A stretch of DNA of 64,000 nt from Lacrimispora sphenoides JCM 1415 (GCF_900105615.1 NZ_LT630003.1:248001-312000); one strand, 5' to 3'. Counted from the first letter of the stretch, positions 28,392 through 38,622 are shown. The notes: generated by a model from the sequence alone, not told the origin. Program-made: numbers and translations.

Positions 28392-30674
28392 ATGATAATC
28401 GGAAAAAGTGTTACCCGTGTCGATGCGCTTGATAAGGTCACGGGAAGATCCAAGTACACCGATGATCTTTGTGAGAGAAATGCTTTGATAGCTAAGATTT
28501 ATCACTCAACCAAAGCCAATGGGGTTGTAACCTCCATTGATACCTCAGAAGCAGAAAAAATACCGGGAGTGGTCAAAGTAGTGACTTGTTTCGACGTACC
28601 TAAGATCTATTTCCCAACAGCAGGCCATCCATGGTCAACAGATCCTAGTCACCAGGATGTGGCGGACCGGCTTCTTTTAACGGACCGGGTTCGTTTTTGC
28701 GGCGATGACGTGGCAGCAGTAATCGCAGAAAATGAAATAGCTGCAAAGCAGGCAATCGCGGCTTTAAAGGTGGAATACGAGGAATATCCCTTTGTTCTTG
28801 ACGTCCAGGAAGCCATGGCAGATGGAGCTCCCTGTCTTCATGAGAAATACCCGGGTAACGTATTGGGACATTCCAGCATCAGAAGAGGGAATCTGGAAGA
28901 GGCCATTAAAGAACCGGGGCTGACCAAAATTGACCAGTGGTATGACACTCCCGTTGTTCAGCACTGCCATATTGAAAACCATATTTGTTTTGCCAGTATG
29001 GAAAACGGAAAAATAACGGTAGTATCTTCTACCCAGATTCCTCATATCGTCCGTAGAGTAGTGGGGCAGGCCCTTGGTATCCCATGGGGAAGCGTCCGCA
29101 TCATCAAACCTTATATAGGAGGCGGCTTTGGAAATAAGCAGGATGCTTTGTATGAGCCTCTTTGCGCCTATCTTTCAAAGGTGGTGGGAGGACGGCTGGT
29201 CAAGCTTGATGTGACCCGGGAGGAAACATTTGTAAGCAATCGTACAAGACACGCGATCCGCAGCCATATCATCAGCTGGGTGCGCCCTGACGGTACATTT
29301 GCCGCACGTAAACTGGAGTGCTTTTCCAATCAGGGAGCCTATGCTTCTCACGGACATGGAATTGCAGCAAAGGGCATGAATGCCTTCCCACAGTTATATC
29401 CCTGCGATAATATAGAATGCGATGCTTATACAGTATTCACCAATATGCCTGTGGCAGGCGCCATGCGTGGCTACGGAATCCCTCAGGCTATGTTCCCAGT
29501 GGAAAGCCAGACCGATGATATTGCTTTGGCGATCGGCATGGATCCGGTGGAATTCCGCCGTAAAAATCTGATGCCCGTAGGCTATGTAGATGGTTTTTCT
29601 AAAAACGAAAACTTTTATGATACCTTTAACCAGTGCTTGGAAAAGGGAAAGGCATATATAGATTTTGACCGGAAAAGGAAGGAATACGAAAACCAGACCG
29701 GCCCCGTACGCAAAGGCGTTGGCTGCTCGGTATTCTGGTATAACACGGCGGTATGGCCCATCAGTCTGGAATCCGCTTCCTGCCGTATGGTTCTCAATCA
29801 GGATGGATCGGTACAGGTGCAGCTGGCGGAGACGGAGATCGGTCAGGGTGCTGATACGGCATTTGCCCAGATGACAGCAGCTACCCTGGGAATTCCTTTT
29901 GAAATGGTTCACGTAATTTCCTGCCAGGATACGGATATCACTCCCTTTGGTACTGGTTCCTATGCCTCAAGACAGACCTATGTAGGAGGCTTTGCCATAA
30001 AGCAGACGGCGCTCTTATTAAAAGAGCGGATATTAAAATATGCTTATGAGCTGACCCGGATGCCGTCCTTTAACCTGGATATCATAGATGGAAAGATCGT
30101 ACGGACCACAGATGGAAGAGAACTTATGACCTTAGGTGAACTATCCACGGAGGCTCTTTACAGTCTGTCTCACAGCGAGCATTTGACCTCTGAGAGTACT
30201 TATCAGATAAAATCCAATGCCTATTCCTTTGGATGCTGCTTTGCCGAGGTAGAAGTGGATATTCCCATGTGTAAAGTGAAACTGGTTGATATCATCAATG
30301 TCCATGACTGCGGCCAGCTGATCAACCCGGCCCTTGCTGAGGCTCAGGTCCATGGAGGAATGAGTATGGGAATCGGCTATGCCCTTTCAGAACAGCTTCT
30401 TATTGACGCAAAAACTGGAAAAACTTTAAATGATAATCTGCTGGATTATAAATTGTCTACTACCATGGACCACCCTCATCTGGAGGCCCAGTTTGTGGAA
30501 AATTATGAACCTACCAGTGCATTTGGAACAAAGTCTCTGGGTGAACCTCCGGCCTGTCCGGTGGCTCCGGCAATCCGTAATGCCATTTTAAATGCAACAG
30601 GCGTGAGCATGTACCAGATACCAATGACATCCCAGGCTTTATTTAAACGGTTCAAGGAAGAGGAACTTTTCTGA
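28392..30674 (+). CDS. xdhA: Xanthine dehydrogenase, molybdenum-binding subunit
   Basis: The catalytic subunit of a three-subunit molybdenum hydroxylase acting on purines. The 760-residue product has the family's N-terminal a/b-hammerhead (VDALDKVTGRSKYTDDL). The pterin-binding PYIGGGFGNKQD lies near residue 243, AMRGYGIPQ near 357 and EIGQGADTAFAQ near 480. The catalytic glutamate region SLGEPPACPVAPAI lies near 716. The start at 28392 follows TAGGAGGAG and begins at the conserved domain; the open frame extending upstream runs through the riboswitch. Association with selD, yqeB and yqeC suggests a selenium-dependent cofactor. Substrates could be xanthine, hypoxanthine or other purines; sequence alone cannot tell. 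Confidence 0.92.
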   Translation: MIIGKSVTRVDALDKVTGRSKYTDDLCERNALIAKIYHSTKANGVVTSIDTSEAEKIPGVVKVVTCFDVPKIYFPTAGHPWSTDPSHQDVADRLLLTDRVRFCGDDVAAVIAENEIAAKQAIAALKVEYEEYPFVLDVQEAMADGAPCLHEKYPGNVLGHSSIRRGNLEEAIKEPGLTKIDQWYDTPVVQHCHIENHICFASMENGKITVVSSTQIPHIVRRVVGQALGIPWGSVRIIKPYIGGGFGNKQDALYEPLCAYLSKVVGGRLVKLDVTREETFVSNRTRHAIRSHIISWVRPDGTFAARKLECFSNQGAYASHGHGIAAKGMNAFPQLYPCDNIECDAYTVFTNMPVAGAMRGYGIPQAMFPVESQTDDIALAIGMDPVEFRRKNLMPVGYVDGFSKNENFYDTFNQCLEKGKAYIDFDRKRKEYENQTGPVRKGVGCSVFWYNTAVWPISLESASCRMVLNQDGSVQVQLAETEIGQGADTAFAQMTAATLGIPFEMVHVISCQDTDITPFGTGSYASRQTYVGGFAIKQTALLLKERILKYAYELTRMPSFNLDIIDGKIVRTTDGRELMTLGELSTEALYSLSHSEHLTSESTYQIKSNAYSFGCCFAEVEVDIPMCKVKLVDIINVHDCGQLINPALAEAQVHGGMSMGIGYALSEQLLIDAKTGKTLNDNLLDYKLSTTMDHPHLEAQFVENYEPTSAFGTKSLGEPPACPVAPAIRNAILNATGVSMYQIPMTSQALFKRFKEEELF

Positions 30675-30708
30675 ACTGTAACAACTTGATAGCAAGGAGG
30701 AAGGCTCT

Positions 30709-31590
30709 ATGTATGATATGAAAGCATTATATGAAGCAAATACCGTAGAAGAGGCGGTAAAGCTGCGTATGGAACATCCGGAAGCACAGATCATAGCTGG
30801 CGGCAGCGATGTTTTAATACAGATGCGGGAAGGAAAACGTGCCGGTAAGGAATTGATCAGTATTTATATGATCGATGAAATGAGAGGTGTGAAACTTGAC
30901 GAGGAAGAGGCCATACGCATAGGCTCTCTCACCAGTTTTTCCCATATTACGAAGGATCCGATCATCCAGGAATACATCAACGTTCTTGGAGAAGCAGTAG
31001 ATATGGTTGGCGGTCCCCAGATAAGAAACATTGCAACAATCGGAGGAAACACCTGCAATGGTGTTACATCAGCAGATTCGGTATCTACGCTTTTTGCATG
31101 GGATGCAGTGATCGAGCTGACTGGCCCGGAAGGAATCCGTCGGATCCCTATCAGCGATTTCTATATTAAAGCAGGAACCGTGGATATTAGAGAGGGAGAA
31201 CTTCAGACGGCAGTGATCATACCAAAGAATAGCTATGAAGGATATAAGGGCCATTATATCAAATACGCCAACAGAAACGCCATGGATATCGCTACCACAG
31301 GATGTTCCGTAAATGTCAAGCTGTCAGAGGATAAAAAGACAGTAGAAGACATCAGGATCGCTTTTGGAGTAGCAGGCCCGATTCCCATGCGCACGAAAAG
31401 CGCAGAACGACTGGCGAAGGGGCAGCCGGTATCGAAAGAACTGGCAGAAGCCTTCGGAAAAGAAATCCTTGAAGATATCAATCCTCGTGATAGCTGGCGG
31501 GCCTCAAAGGATTTCCGTAAGCACATCGCCGTGGAAATGGCAACCCGTTGTTTCATAGAGTCAGTGAAACTTTCAGGAGGTGAGATCTAA
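30709..31590 (+). CDS. xdhB: Xanthine dehydrogenase, FAD-binding subunit
   Basis: The 293-residue FAD subunit that passes electrons from the Fe-S subunit to NAD+ or another acceptor. It has a CO-dehydrogenase-flavoprotein-type FAD-binding fold with AGGSDVLIQMREGK (about residues 28-41) and ATIGGNTCNGVTSADSVSTL (about 109-128). The C-terminal domain (RIAFGVAGPIPMRTKSAE) is typical. The start follows AAGGAGGAAGG; a second in-frame Met three residues later is possible. It lies 34 bp after xdhA and overlaps xdhC by one base, so all three subunits are translated from one message. Confidence 0.94.
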   Translation: MYDMKALYEANTVEEAVKLRMEHPEAQIIAGGSDVLIQMREGKRAGKELISIYMIDEMRGVKLDEEEAIRIGSLTSFSHITKDPIIQEYINVLGEAVDMVGGPQIRNIATIGGNTCNGVTSADSVSTLFAWDAVIELTGPEGIRRIPISDFYIKAGTVDIREGELQTAVIIPKNSYEGYKGHYIKYANRNAMDIATTGCSVNVKLSEDKKTVEDIRIAFGVAGPIPMRTKSAERLAKGQPVSKELAEAFGKEILEDINPRDSWRASKDFRKHIAVEMATRCFIESVKLSGGEI

Positions 31591-32084
31591 TGCCGGCACA
31601 ATATAAATTAGTGAAATGTACCATCAATGGAAAATACACAGAAACAATGGTGGATGTACGGGCTTCCCTTACCGATATGCTGAGGGATGATTACCGCCTG
31701 ACTTCCGTAAAAAAAGGCTGTGAGGTAGGGGAATGCGGAGCCTGTAACGTGATCATAGATCATGAATGCTTCAATTCCTGCATCTATCTGGCTGTTTGGG
31801 CAGATGGAAAAAGTATCACAACCTTAGAAAGCCTTATGGGTCCAAATGGAGAGCTTTCCGACATCCAGCAGGCATTTATCGACGAGGCAGCGGTTCAGTG
31901 CGGATTCTGCACGCCGGGATTTATCATGTCAGCGGTAGAAATTTTGGAAAGCGGAAAAGAGTATACCAGAGATGAGCTTAGAAAGCTGATGTCCGGCCAT
32001 TTATGCCGGTGCACGGGCTATGAGAATATCTTAAATGCGGTAGAGAAAACCATGCTCCGCAGATTAGGAAAATTACCATCCTAA
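31590..32084 (+). CDS. xdhC: Xanthine dehydrogenase, [2Fe-2S] subunit
   Basis: The 164-residue iron-sulfur subunit in E. coli-style naming (xdhC; not the XdhC maturation factor). An N-terminal plant-type ferredoxin cluster is bound by CEVGECGACNVII plus a downstream Cys (about residues 46-69). A C-terminal cluster is bound by CGFCTPGFIM (near 108) and CRCTGY (near 141). The ATG overlaps the xdhB stop (TAATG). A bidirectional terminator follows within 25 bp, closing the 21.5-32 kb plus-strand block. All eight cluster cysteines appear present. Confidence 0.95.
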   Translation: MPAQYKLVKCTINGKYTETMVDVRASLTDMLRDDYRLTSVKKGCEVGECGACNVIIDHECFNSCIYLAVWADGKSITTLESLMGPNGELSDIQQAFIDEAAVQCGFCTPGFIMSAVEILESGKEYTRDELRKLMSGHLCRCTGYENILNAVEKTMLRRLGKLPS

Positions 32085-32108
32085 ATACAGCTAAAAAGGA
32101 ACAGTTGA

Positions 32109-32158
32109 AAAGGAGCAAGGCCAAAGCAACAGAAACGTTGCCGTAGCCTTGCTCCTTT
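32109..32158. terminator. Bidirectional terminator between xdhC and tspO-type gene
   Basis: A 13-bp stem AAAGGAGCAAGGC (32109-32121) / GCCTTGCTCCTTT (32146-32158) with an inner CAAC/GTTG stem. It is followed by TCTTC on the plus strand and, read on the minus strand, by a short T-rich tail. It lies between convergent genes. Confidence 0.8.
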
Positions 32159-32164
32159 CTTCAT

Positions 32165-32629
32165 TCAATTAAGAAACATAATCCCCAGGTTTAAGTACCC
32201 GGTAAATGTGATCCAAAGTAAATAAGGAACTTGCAAAACTGCTGCATCCGGATTGACAGTCCAGAAGGCAGATATCATTTTTACAACAGAGTACCAAAGG
32301 AAAAGGAGAATCAAAAATGACAGCAGATAGTTTTTTAGGTTAAAAAACACCAGGCTCCGGAGGAAGTTAAGCAGCAGCTGGATTCCATATAGCCGGAGAG
32401 CCTCTCCTTTTCTGTGAGACGGCGAAGAGACGGCAAGATAGGAGCCGAACCCCATGAGGATATATAATGCGGTCCATATGATCGGAAGGAGCCATATTGG
32501 GGGAGAAAGGGCAGGGTGATTTAAGGTTTTATATATGGACAAGCCGTTTCTCGTCAAAAATGCTGTCAAAGCCCCAACTCCTAAGGGAATAGCGGTAAAA
32601 GCAGATAATTTTATCTGGTTTTTATCCAT
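32165..32629 (-). CDS. TspO/MBR family membrane protein
   Basis: A 154-residue five-helix membrane protein of the TspO/peripheral benzodiazepine receptor family, which binds porphyrins and related ligands. Recognisable segments are the N-terminal TAIPLGVGALTAFLTRNG, the central HPALSPPIWLLPIIWTALYILMGF and the YLLWITFTGYLNLGIM end, which carries the family's aromatic cluster. Length is standard. The ribosome site is weak (AGGTG). It is followed by the xdhC terminator and lies downstream of an AraC regulator gene on the same strand, but they are 37 bp apart and may or may not be co-transcribed. Physiological role in Clostridia is not established. Confidence 0.88.
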   Translation of the reverse strand: MDKNQIKLSAFTAIPLGVGALTAFLTRNGLSIYKTLNHPALSPPIWLLPIIWTALYILMGFGSYLAVSSPSHRKGEALRLYGIQLLLNFLRSLVFFNLKNYLLSFLILLFLWYSVVKMISAFWTVNPDAAVLQVPYLLWITFTGYLNLGIMFLN

Positions 32630-32665
32630 ATGGCTTCACCTGTCTATGATTTGTTACTATCTTAT

Positions 32666-33562
32666 TCAGCCGGAGGGTGGAATATCCATATGCCGTCTGA
32701 ATTCCCTGGGAGTTATTCCGAATTTTTCCTTAAAGATCCGGTTAAAATAGGACAGATTGTTAAACCCCGTATCCCCTGCAATGGTTAGTACCGAATCCTC
32801 AGAGGACAGGAGCAGCCTGGAGGCCATGGTCAGGCGGTAATCATTTAAGTAAGCGGTAAAAGGCATTCCCATCGTGTTCTTAAAAAATCTCATAAAATGA
32901 GACTGGCTCATGCCGCAGGCGTCGGATACTTCTTCTATGGAAAGCGGCCTGTTGTAATGCTGTTCCACATATTTAAGGATCTGCCTGGTCCGCTCCAGCT
33001 CTTTTTTGGGGCGGGGTGGAGGAGAGGAAGATGACGCTTCATTGCTCCAGAAAAGAAAAAACAGCTCCATTAATTTTCCTTTGATTAACAGCTCATAGCC
33101 CTCAGGGAATGTCTCACGGACCTGATCGATCTGGTCTAAGCAGGAAGCGATTCCACTGTAAAAGGGAATGTCTTTTGTCATGTGCACCGGAAGATTTTTC
33201 TGTCCCCGGCTGATGGGGGAGAGATAGGATTCCCAGCAGACATCCGGATGCCTGGAGCGCAGCAGATTTAAGTCAAAGATTATATTCTCATACTCCATGG
33301 ATTCCTGCTTCCACTTTTCGATGGTATGAAGCTTACCAGGGCTGACGACGATGATGTCACCCCCATGGACCTCATAGGGAACAAAATCCACCGATACCAA
33401 TCCGGTCCCTTTCTTAATGTAGATGAATTCCATCTCATCGTGCCAGTGCAGCGGAACCTTGCTAAAATCCAGGGGTATGGTGCAGGGGTAAGTCAGGTAA
33501 GGAAAACCGGAAGGGTCCTGTTCCCGCTTTTCCTGATAGTTTTCGTACTGTATGATATTCAT
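32666..33562 (-). CDS. AraC family transcriptional regulator
   Basis: A 298-residue regulator with an N-terminal cupin sensor domain (about residues 25-110, LHWHDEMEFIYIKKGTG). The C-terminal pair of AraC helix-turn-helix motifs (about 185-290) includes SIEEVSDACGMSQSHFMRFF and AGDTGFNNLSYFNRIFK. The histidines in HWHDEMEF are typical of sugar- or aromatic-sensing members. It is divergent from glycogen phosphorylase, with 140 bp between starts, so control of glgP is possible. A link to the downstream TspO gene is equally possible. The effector is unknown. Confidence 0.92.
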   Translation of the reverse strand: MNIIQYENYQEKREQDPSGFPYLTYPCTIPLDFSKVPLHWHDEMEFIYIKKGTGLVSVDFVPYEVHGGDIIVVSPGKLHTIEKWKQESMEYENIIFDLNLLRSRHPDVCWESYLSPISRGQKNLPVHMTKDIPFYSGIASCLDQIDQVRETFPEGYELLIKGKLMELFFLFWSNEASSSSPPPRPKKELERTRQILKYVEQHYNRPLSIEEVSDACGMSQSHFMRFFKNTMGMPFTAYLNDYRLTMASRLLLSSEDSVLTIAGDTGFNNLSYFNRIFKEKFGITPREFRRHMDIPPSG

Positions 33563-33702
33563 AAAACACCTGTTTTTCGAAAAAGTTAAGTGGTTGATGA
33601 TAGTATTGTATCATAATATGCCAGAATGCTGCAAGATAAACACCGCCTGGGATACTATAATACAAGAGTAGCGGTATAGAATGCAAAAAAGGAGTGGATT
33701 TT

Positions 33703-35952
33703 ATGAATCTTGAGCAACGGATTATTGAAATATACGGTAAAGCGGTAAATCAGTGTTCTAATAAGGAGATATATTCTGCATTGCTGAAAATTGTCCAGGA
33801 GGAAGCGGAAAAAAAACGGCAGGAGGAAGGAAAGAAAAAGGTATATTATATATCTGCGGAATTCTTAATCGGAAAACTTCTTTCCAATAATCTGATCAAC
33901 CTTGGAATGTATGAGGAGGTCCGTCAGGTTCTTATGAAAAATGGCAAAAATATTTGCGAGATCGAGGAAATGGAGCCAGAGCCTTCTCTTGGAAACGGCG
34001 GTCTGGGACGTCTTGCCGCTTGTTTTCTGGATTCTATGGCAACCCTTGGCCTAAACGGAGACGGCATTGGTCTTAATTATCATTTTGGTTTATTTAAGCA
34101 AAGCTTTGAGGACCATCTTCAGGTGGAGGATCCCAATCCCTGGATAGAGCAGAATGGCTGGCTTACCCGGACAGAAGTCAGTTATCCAGTGACCTTCGGA
34201 GGACTGAGCGTTCGTTCCAGAATGTATAATATAGGGGTGACTGGCTATCAGGGACGGACTAACCAACTTCATCTGTTTGACCTGGAAACCATTGATGAGG
34301 AGATCATACAAGACGGGATTTCCTTTGATAAAGAGAACATTAAAAAGAATCTGACCCTGTTCCTCTACCCGGATGACAGTGACGAGGCCGGAAGGAAGCT
34401 TCGCATTTACCAGCAGTATTTTATGGTCAGCAGCGCTGCCCAGTATATTCTTGATGAGTGCGTTAAAAAGGGCTGCAAACTTTATGATTTACCAGATTAT
34501 GCGGTGATCCAGATCAATGATACCCACCCCTCCATGGTGATCCCGGAACTGGTACGTCTTTTAACTCTGAGAGGGATTTCCTTTGAAGAGGCAGCGGAGA
34601 TTGTCAGCAGGACCTGTGCTTACACCAATCATACCATTCTTGCAGAAGCCCTTGAAAAGTGGCCTATGGAATATTTAGAGGAGGCTGTACCCCAACTGGT
34701 GCCTGTCATAAAGAAACTGGATAAACAAGCCCGCAACGTTCATCAGGATCCTTCTGTAGCGATCATTGATGAAAAGGATCTGGTGCACATGGCCCATATG
34801 GATATCCATTATGGTTTCAGCGTCAATGGAGTGGCGTACCTTCATACAGAGATTCTGAAAAAAAGTGAATTGAAGAAATTTAATGATATTTATCCAGAGA
34901 AATTTTCCAATAAAACAAACGGGATCACCTTCCGCAGGTGGCTTCTCCATTGCAATCCTTTGCTTACGCAGCTGATTACCTCCAGAATCGGAGAAGGGTA
35001 TAAGAAAAACGCCATGGAGCTGGAAAAGCTGGCTGCGTTTGATGATGAAGCAACCTTAAAAGCAATCCTGGATATTAAAAAGCAGAATAAGACAGCGTTA
35101 AAGGAATATCTTATGTTAACCCAGGGTGTGGATATCAATGAAAACTCCATTTATGATATTCAGGTCAAGCGCCTCCATGAATATAAGAGACAGCAGATGA
35201 ATGCCCTTTATGTGATTCACAAGTATCTGGAGATAAAAAAAGGAAACTTACCGTCCGCCCCGGTCACCGTGATTTTCGGTGCCAAGGCAGCCCCTGCCTA
35301 TGTGATTGCAAAGGATATCATTCACTTGATCCTGTGTCTCCAGGAGCTGATAAACAATGATCCCCAGGTAAGCCCCTACTTGAAGGTGGTGATGGTGGAA
35401 AACTATAACGTATCCAAAGCAGAAAAGCTGATTCCTGCCTGTGATATCTCTCAGCAGATTTCCCTGGCATCCAAGGAGGCCAGCGGGACCGGAAACATGA
35501 AGTTCATGCTAAACGGGGCAGTGACTCTTGGAACGATGGATGGTGCCAATGTGGAGATCGCAGAGCTGGTGGGAAAGGACAATATTTATATATTCGGAGA
35601 ATCCAGTGAAACGGTGATCCGGCATTATGAAAAAGCGGATTATGTATCTAAGGAATATTACGAAACGGATGGGGAGATCCGGGAAGCTCTGGACTTTATG
35701 GTAGGAGCAGAGATGACTGCTATCGGCCATAAGGAGAACTTAAAAAGGCTCTATGATGAGATATTAAAGAAGGACTGGTTCATGACCCTGTTAGATTACA
35801 AAGCTTATTCGGCTGCCAGGGAAAGGATTTATAAGGATTATGAGGATTCTTTTGTATGGGCGAAAAAGATGTTAATCAATATCAGTAAGGCAGGGTATTT
35901 CTCTTCGGACAGGACCATTCTTGAGTATAACCGGGATATTTGGAAACTGTAA
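33703..35952 (+). CDS. glgP: Glycogen/starch/alpha-glucan phosphorylase
   Basis: Phosphorolytically releases glucose 1-phosphate from alpha-1,4-glucans. The 749-residue product carries the family's [19 protein letters not shown] near residue 86. It also has [19 protein letters not shown] near 267, and the PLP-lysine segment [19 protein letters not shown] near 590. It is somewhat shorter than the roughly 800-residue proteobacterial enzymes, as is common in Clostridia. The ATG at 33703 is chosen because AAAAAAGGAG ends eight bases before it; a GTG at 33694 lies inside that site. No other glycogen genes are adjacent. It ends at a strong terminator. Confidence 0.95.
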   Translation: MNLEQRIIEIYGKAVNQCSNKEIYSALLKIVQEEAEKKRQEEGKKKVYYISAEFLIGKLLSNNLINLGMYEEVRQVLMKNGKNICEIEEMEPEPSLGNGGLGRLAACFLDSMATLGLNGDGIGLNYHFGLFKQSFEDHLQVEDPNPWIEQNGWLTRTEVSYPVTFGGLSVRSRMYNIGVTGYQGRTNQLHLFDLETIDEEIIQDGISFDKENIKKNLTLFLYPDDSDEAGRKLRIYQQYFMVSSAAQYILDECVKKGCKLYDLPDYAVIQINDTHPSMVIPELVRLLTLRGISFEEAAEIVSRTCAYTNHTILAEALEKWPMEYLEEAVPQLVPVIKKLDKQARNVHQDPSVAIIDEKDLVHMAHMDIHYGFSVNGVAYLHTEILKKSELKKFNDIYPEKFSNKTNGITFRRWLLHCNPLLTQLITSRIGEGYKKNAMELEKLAAFDDEATLKAILDIKKQNKTALKEYLMLTQGVDINENSIYDIQVKRLHEYKRQQMNALYVIHKYLEIKKGNLPSAPVTVIFGAKAAPAYVIAKDIIHLILCLQELINNDPQVSPYLKVVMVENYNVSKAEKLIPACDISQQISLASKEASGTGNMKFMLNGAVTLGTMDGANVEIAELVGKDNIYIFGESSETVIRHYEKADYVSKEYYETDGEIREALDFMVGAEMTAIGHKENLKRLYDEILKKDWFMTLLDYKAYSAARERIYKDYEDSFVWAKKMLINISKAGYFSSDRTILEYNRDIWKL

Positions 35953-35958
35953 AATAAT

Positions 35959-36004
35959 AAATGCCCTTCCGCTTTAAGCCAAAGCTTTCAGCGGAAGGGC
36001 ATTT
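35959..36004. terminator. Strong terminator between glgP and the NCS2 permease gene
   Basis: A 15-bp stem AAATGCCCTTCCGCT (35959-35973) / AGCGGAAGGGCATTT (35990-36004) followed by TGTTAT on the plus strand, and with A/T-rich flanks on both sides. It separates convergent genes and should work in both directions. Confidence 0.85.
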
Positions 36005-36022
36005 TGTTATAATTTTGTTTTA

Positions 36023-37483
36023 TTACGCATCCTGCATAGCAGCTTTTGCCATCTCTTTATCTTCTTTACTCATAGGGAAGCAAAGGCTTGCGCAGATTGA
36101 TACGATACAGCACACGGCAGCCGGTGCGCTTGTTAATGGCGCAATGGCTTCTAATAAAGGCTGAATGAACGCTGGGAAGGTTTCCACGGCCAGACTCATG
36201 GAGGTAAGTCCAATACCAAATGACAGTGTAATACCGATAATGGTTACGTTTCTCTCGGAGAAACCAGCTTTGGCAATCATCTTAATACCATTTAATGTAA
36301 TCATGGCAAATACAGAAATAATAGCGCCGCCCAAAACTGCATCCGGGATGGTTTGGAAAAGAGCTGCCAATTTCGGAATGAGTCCGCACAAAGCCAAGAA
36401 TATAGCTCCTACGGCAACGCACCATTTGTTAACGATTTTCGTCATGGAGATAATGCCCGCATTCTGTCCAAACGCGGTGTTTGGCAGTGCGTTAAATACA
36501 GCTGCTAACATGGATCCACCCGCATCTGCAAGGATGGCACCGGCTGTTTCTTCGGAGGTAGGTTCCCTGTCAAACGCTGCAATGGTGATACCGCCGGTGT
36601 TACCGATGGTTTCCAGTCCGGAAATGACATAAAACAGGGCGAAGTTTAAGATACCAGCTATGGAGAATTTGAGGCCGAAATAAAACGGTAATGGTACGGA
36701 GACAACTTTAGCCGCTGTAATCGGTGCAAAATCTACCATACCTAAGGCGATAGACACCACATATCCAATAGCCAGTCCAAAAAGTAAAGCGGAATTCTTT
36801 ACAATGCCTTTGCCATACTTTTGGAGCAATAATACAAGGACAAACACAAATAACGCCATGCCTACATTTTTCATTGAACCAAATACGCCTGTAAATTGAT
36901 ATTTAGCCGGATTCTCGTTATATGCCGCCAAATTAGCTGCTGCGCCTGAACCGCCGTTAAAGTATCGTGCTCCCGCGCTTAATAAGTTTAATCCAATGGC
37001 AATGAGCGTTGTTCCCACCACGATCGGTGAAAACAGATTGGCAAGTCTCTTATAGAAGAACCCCATAAATACTTCAACAAGACCACCAACAAGTGAACAG
37101 CCAAGAACCAGCGCGTATATATCACGCGGATCGGTCAGCCCCATGGAAGGTGCGATTTGAGTGGCAACAATGGCAGCCACGGAAACAAATGCAAAGGATG
37201 TACCCATGACAATGGGTAGATTCGCTCCTATGCGGTAGCTCTTCCCAAGCTTGAGCGGATACAGCTGAAACAAGGTGGTTATACCGGATACAATCATTGC
37301 GGAAGATAACATAACGGTCTTATCCGCTGGCTCTAACCCACAGATACCGGCAATGATAAGTATGGGAGCTAAGTTGCCCGTAAACATAGCCAGTATGTGC
37401 TGCAAACCTAGTGGGAATGCAGTTTTAAAACTTGGTCTGCCTTCCAGTTGATAGATCAGTTCTTTGTCGTTTTGCTTATTCAA
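36023..37483 (-). CDS. NCS2 xanthine/urate-type permease
   Basis: A 486-residue nucleobase:cation symporter of the NAT/NCS2 group (UraA/PbuX/UacT-like), with about 14 hydrophobic segments. Segments include FPLGLQHILAMFTGNLAPILI near residue 25, the QNAGIISMTKIVNKW region near 335 and the NAT-signature equivalent around 328. It is the last gene of the ygeX-ygeY-ygeW-arcC operon, which makes uptake of xanthine or uric acid the likely role. The start appears to be TTG at 37483 behind AGAGAGGG; no ATG lies upstream in frame before the conserved region. The AzgA-type permease at 26809 is a different subfamily. Confidence 0.88.
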   Translation of the reverse strand: MNKQNDKELIYQLEGRPSFKTAFPLGLQHILAMFTGNLAPILIIAGICGLEPADKTVMLSSAMIVSGITTLFQLYPLKLGKSYRIGANLPIVMGTSFAFVSVAAIVATQIAPSMGLTDPRDIYALVLGCSLVGGLVEVFMGFFYKRLANLFSPIVVGTTLIAIGLNLLSAGARYFNGGSGAAANLAAYNENPAKYQFTGVFGSMKNVGMALFVFVLVLLLQKYGKGIVKNSALLFGLAIGYVVSIALGMVDFAPITAAKVVSVPLPFYFGLKFSIAGILNFALFYVISGLETIGNTGGITIAAFDREPTSEETAGAILADAGGSMLAAVFNALPNTAFGQNAGIISMTKIVNKWCVAVGAIFLALCGLIPKLAALFQTIPDAVLGGAIISVFAMITLNGIKMIAKAGFSERNVTIIGITLSFGIGLTSMSLAVETFPAFIQPLLEAIAPLTSAPAAVCCIVSICASLCFPMSKEDKEMAKAAMQDA

Positions 37484-37524
37484 AGATAGTCCCTCTCTTT
37501 ACTATAGATTTTCAAAGTCTTATA

Positions 37525-37584
37525 GGGGACTGTTAAGAAGTAATTTGACAGTCCCCAGTCCCCCTTACAAAACCCCTTTTGTAA
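37525..37584 (-). other. Two hairpins in the arcC-permease gap
   Basis: GGGGACTGT (37525-37533) / ACAGTCCCC (37548-37556), and TTACAAAA-CCCC-TTTTGTAA (37565-37584). No U-tract follows the first on the minus strand, so attenuation or RNA stability control is more likely than full termination. No purine aptamer was recognised here. Confidence 0.55.
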
Positions 37585-37677
37585 TGACTAATCATGTCTT
37601 CTATGATAGCCGACGACTTTGAATCTTGGTATTTTACCTAATGTAAATATTCTATTATAATAAAAAAATTCATAATT

Positions 37678-38622
37678 TTACTTATGAATGTGAGTTCCGG
37701 TCTTCTCTAAGATTCCATCTTTTGCTTTCTCAAGCAAGGTAATGAGCGCTTTACGCCCTTCCTTGGAATCTGCAAATTTCACGGCAGCCTGAACCTTTGG
37801 CAGCATGGAGCCAGGAGCGAAGTGTCCTTCTCCAATATACTTGCGGGCATCGTCTGTTGTGATATCGTCCAACCATTTCTCTTCCGGTTTACCGAAGTTT
37901 ATTGCTACTTTCTCAACTGCTGTGAGGATGATTAAGAAGTCTGCATCCAGTTCCTCTGCCAGCAATTCACTTGCAAAATCTTTGTCAATAACTGCGCTTG
38001 CGCCTTTTAAATGATTTCCCTGAAGGGTAACGGGAATACCGCCGCCTCCGCAGGCAATAACCAGCTGTCCTGCTTCCACAAGGGAGCGGATTGCGCCGAT
38101 TTCAATAATTTCTGAAGGGCTTGGAGAAGCTACCACACGGCGGTATCCCCGTCCTGCATCTTCTTTTGTGATGTATCCGTACTTTTCCTCAGCCAGTTTC
38201 GCTTCCTCTGCAGTCATGAAGTGACCGATTGGCTTGCTGGGAGAGTTGAAGGCAGGATCGTTTTCATCCACACGAACCTGTGTGATCATGGTGGTTACAG
38301 GAATGTTACTGATGTTCCTGTTTACCAGCTCTTCTCTTAAAGCATTCTGTAAGTCATAGCCGATATAAGCCTGGCTCATGGCTACACAGACGGAAAGAGG
38401 AGTGTTTGGCTGTTTGGGATCTTCCCGTGTTAAAGCGCTCATTGCGTTGTTAATCATACCCACCTGTGGGCCGTTGCCGTGAACCACCACTACTTCACAG
38501 CCTTCTTCGATCAAATCAACGATTGCTTTTGACGTGATCTTTACTGCAGCCATCTGCTCTGATAAAGTATTACCTAAAGCATTGCCGCCTAACGCAATAA
38601 CAATTCTTTTCTTCTTTTCCAT
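37678..38622 (-). CDS. arcC: Carbamate kinase
   Basis: Transfers phosphate from carbamoyl phosphate to ADP, yielding ATP, ammonia and CO2. The 314-residue product has the amino-acid-kinase fold with ALGGNALGN at residues 10-18, VVVHGNGPQVGMI near 46, ACGGGGIPV near 210 and DKDFASELLA near 234. Placed between ygeW and a purine permease, it gives the energy-yielding step of ureido-compound fermentation, since YgeW-type carbamoyltransferases can run towards carbamoyl phosphate. No arginine deiminase gene is nearby. The ribosome site is AGAGGATAAC. Confidence 0.96.
   Translation of the reverse strand: MEKKKRIVIALGGNALGNTLSEQMAAVKITSKAIVDLIEEGCEVVVVHGNGPQVGMINNAMSALTREDPKQPNTPLSVCVAMSQAYIGYDLQNALREELVNRNISNIPVTTMITQVRVDENDPAFNSPSKPIGHFMTAEEAKLAEEKYGYITKEDAGRGYRRVVASPSPSEIIEIGAIRSLVEAGQLVIACGGGGIPVTLQGNHLKGASAVIDKDFASELLAEELDADFLIILTAVEKVAINFGKPEEKWLDDITTDDARKYIGEGHFAPGSMLPKVQAAVKFADSKEGRKALITLLEKAKDGILEKTGTHIHK

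Noticed and set aside
36165..36632. 155-codon frame antisense to the NCS2 permease
   Set aside because: A shadow of the permease with biased Ala/Met/Pro composition; no upstream signals.
37484..37677. Possible second purine or xanthine riboswitch before the NCS2 permease
   Set aside because: Hairpins are present but the purine aptamer core (TCTACC junction) is absent, and I could not fit the xanthine (NMT1) pattern.
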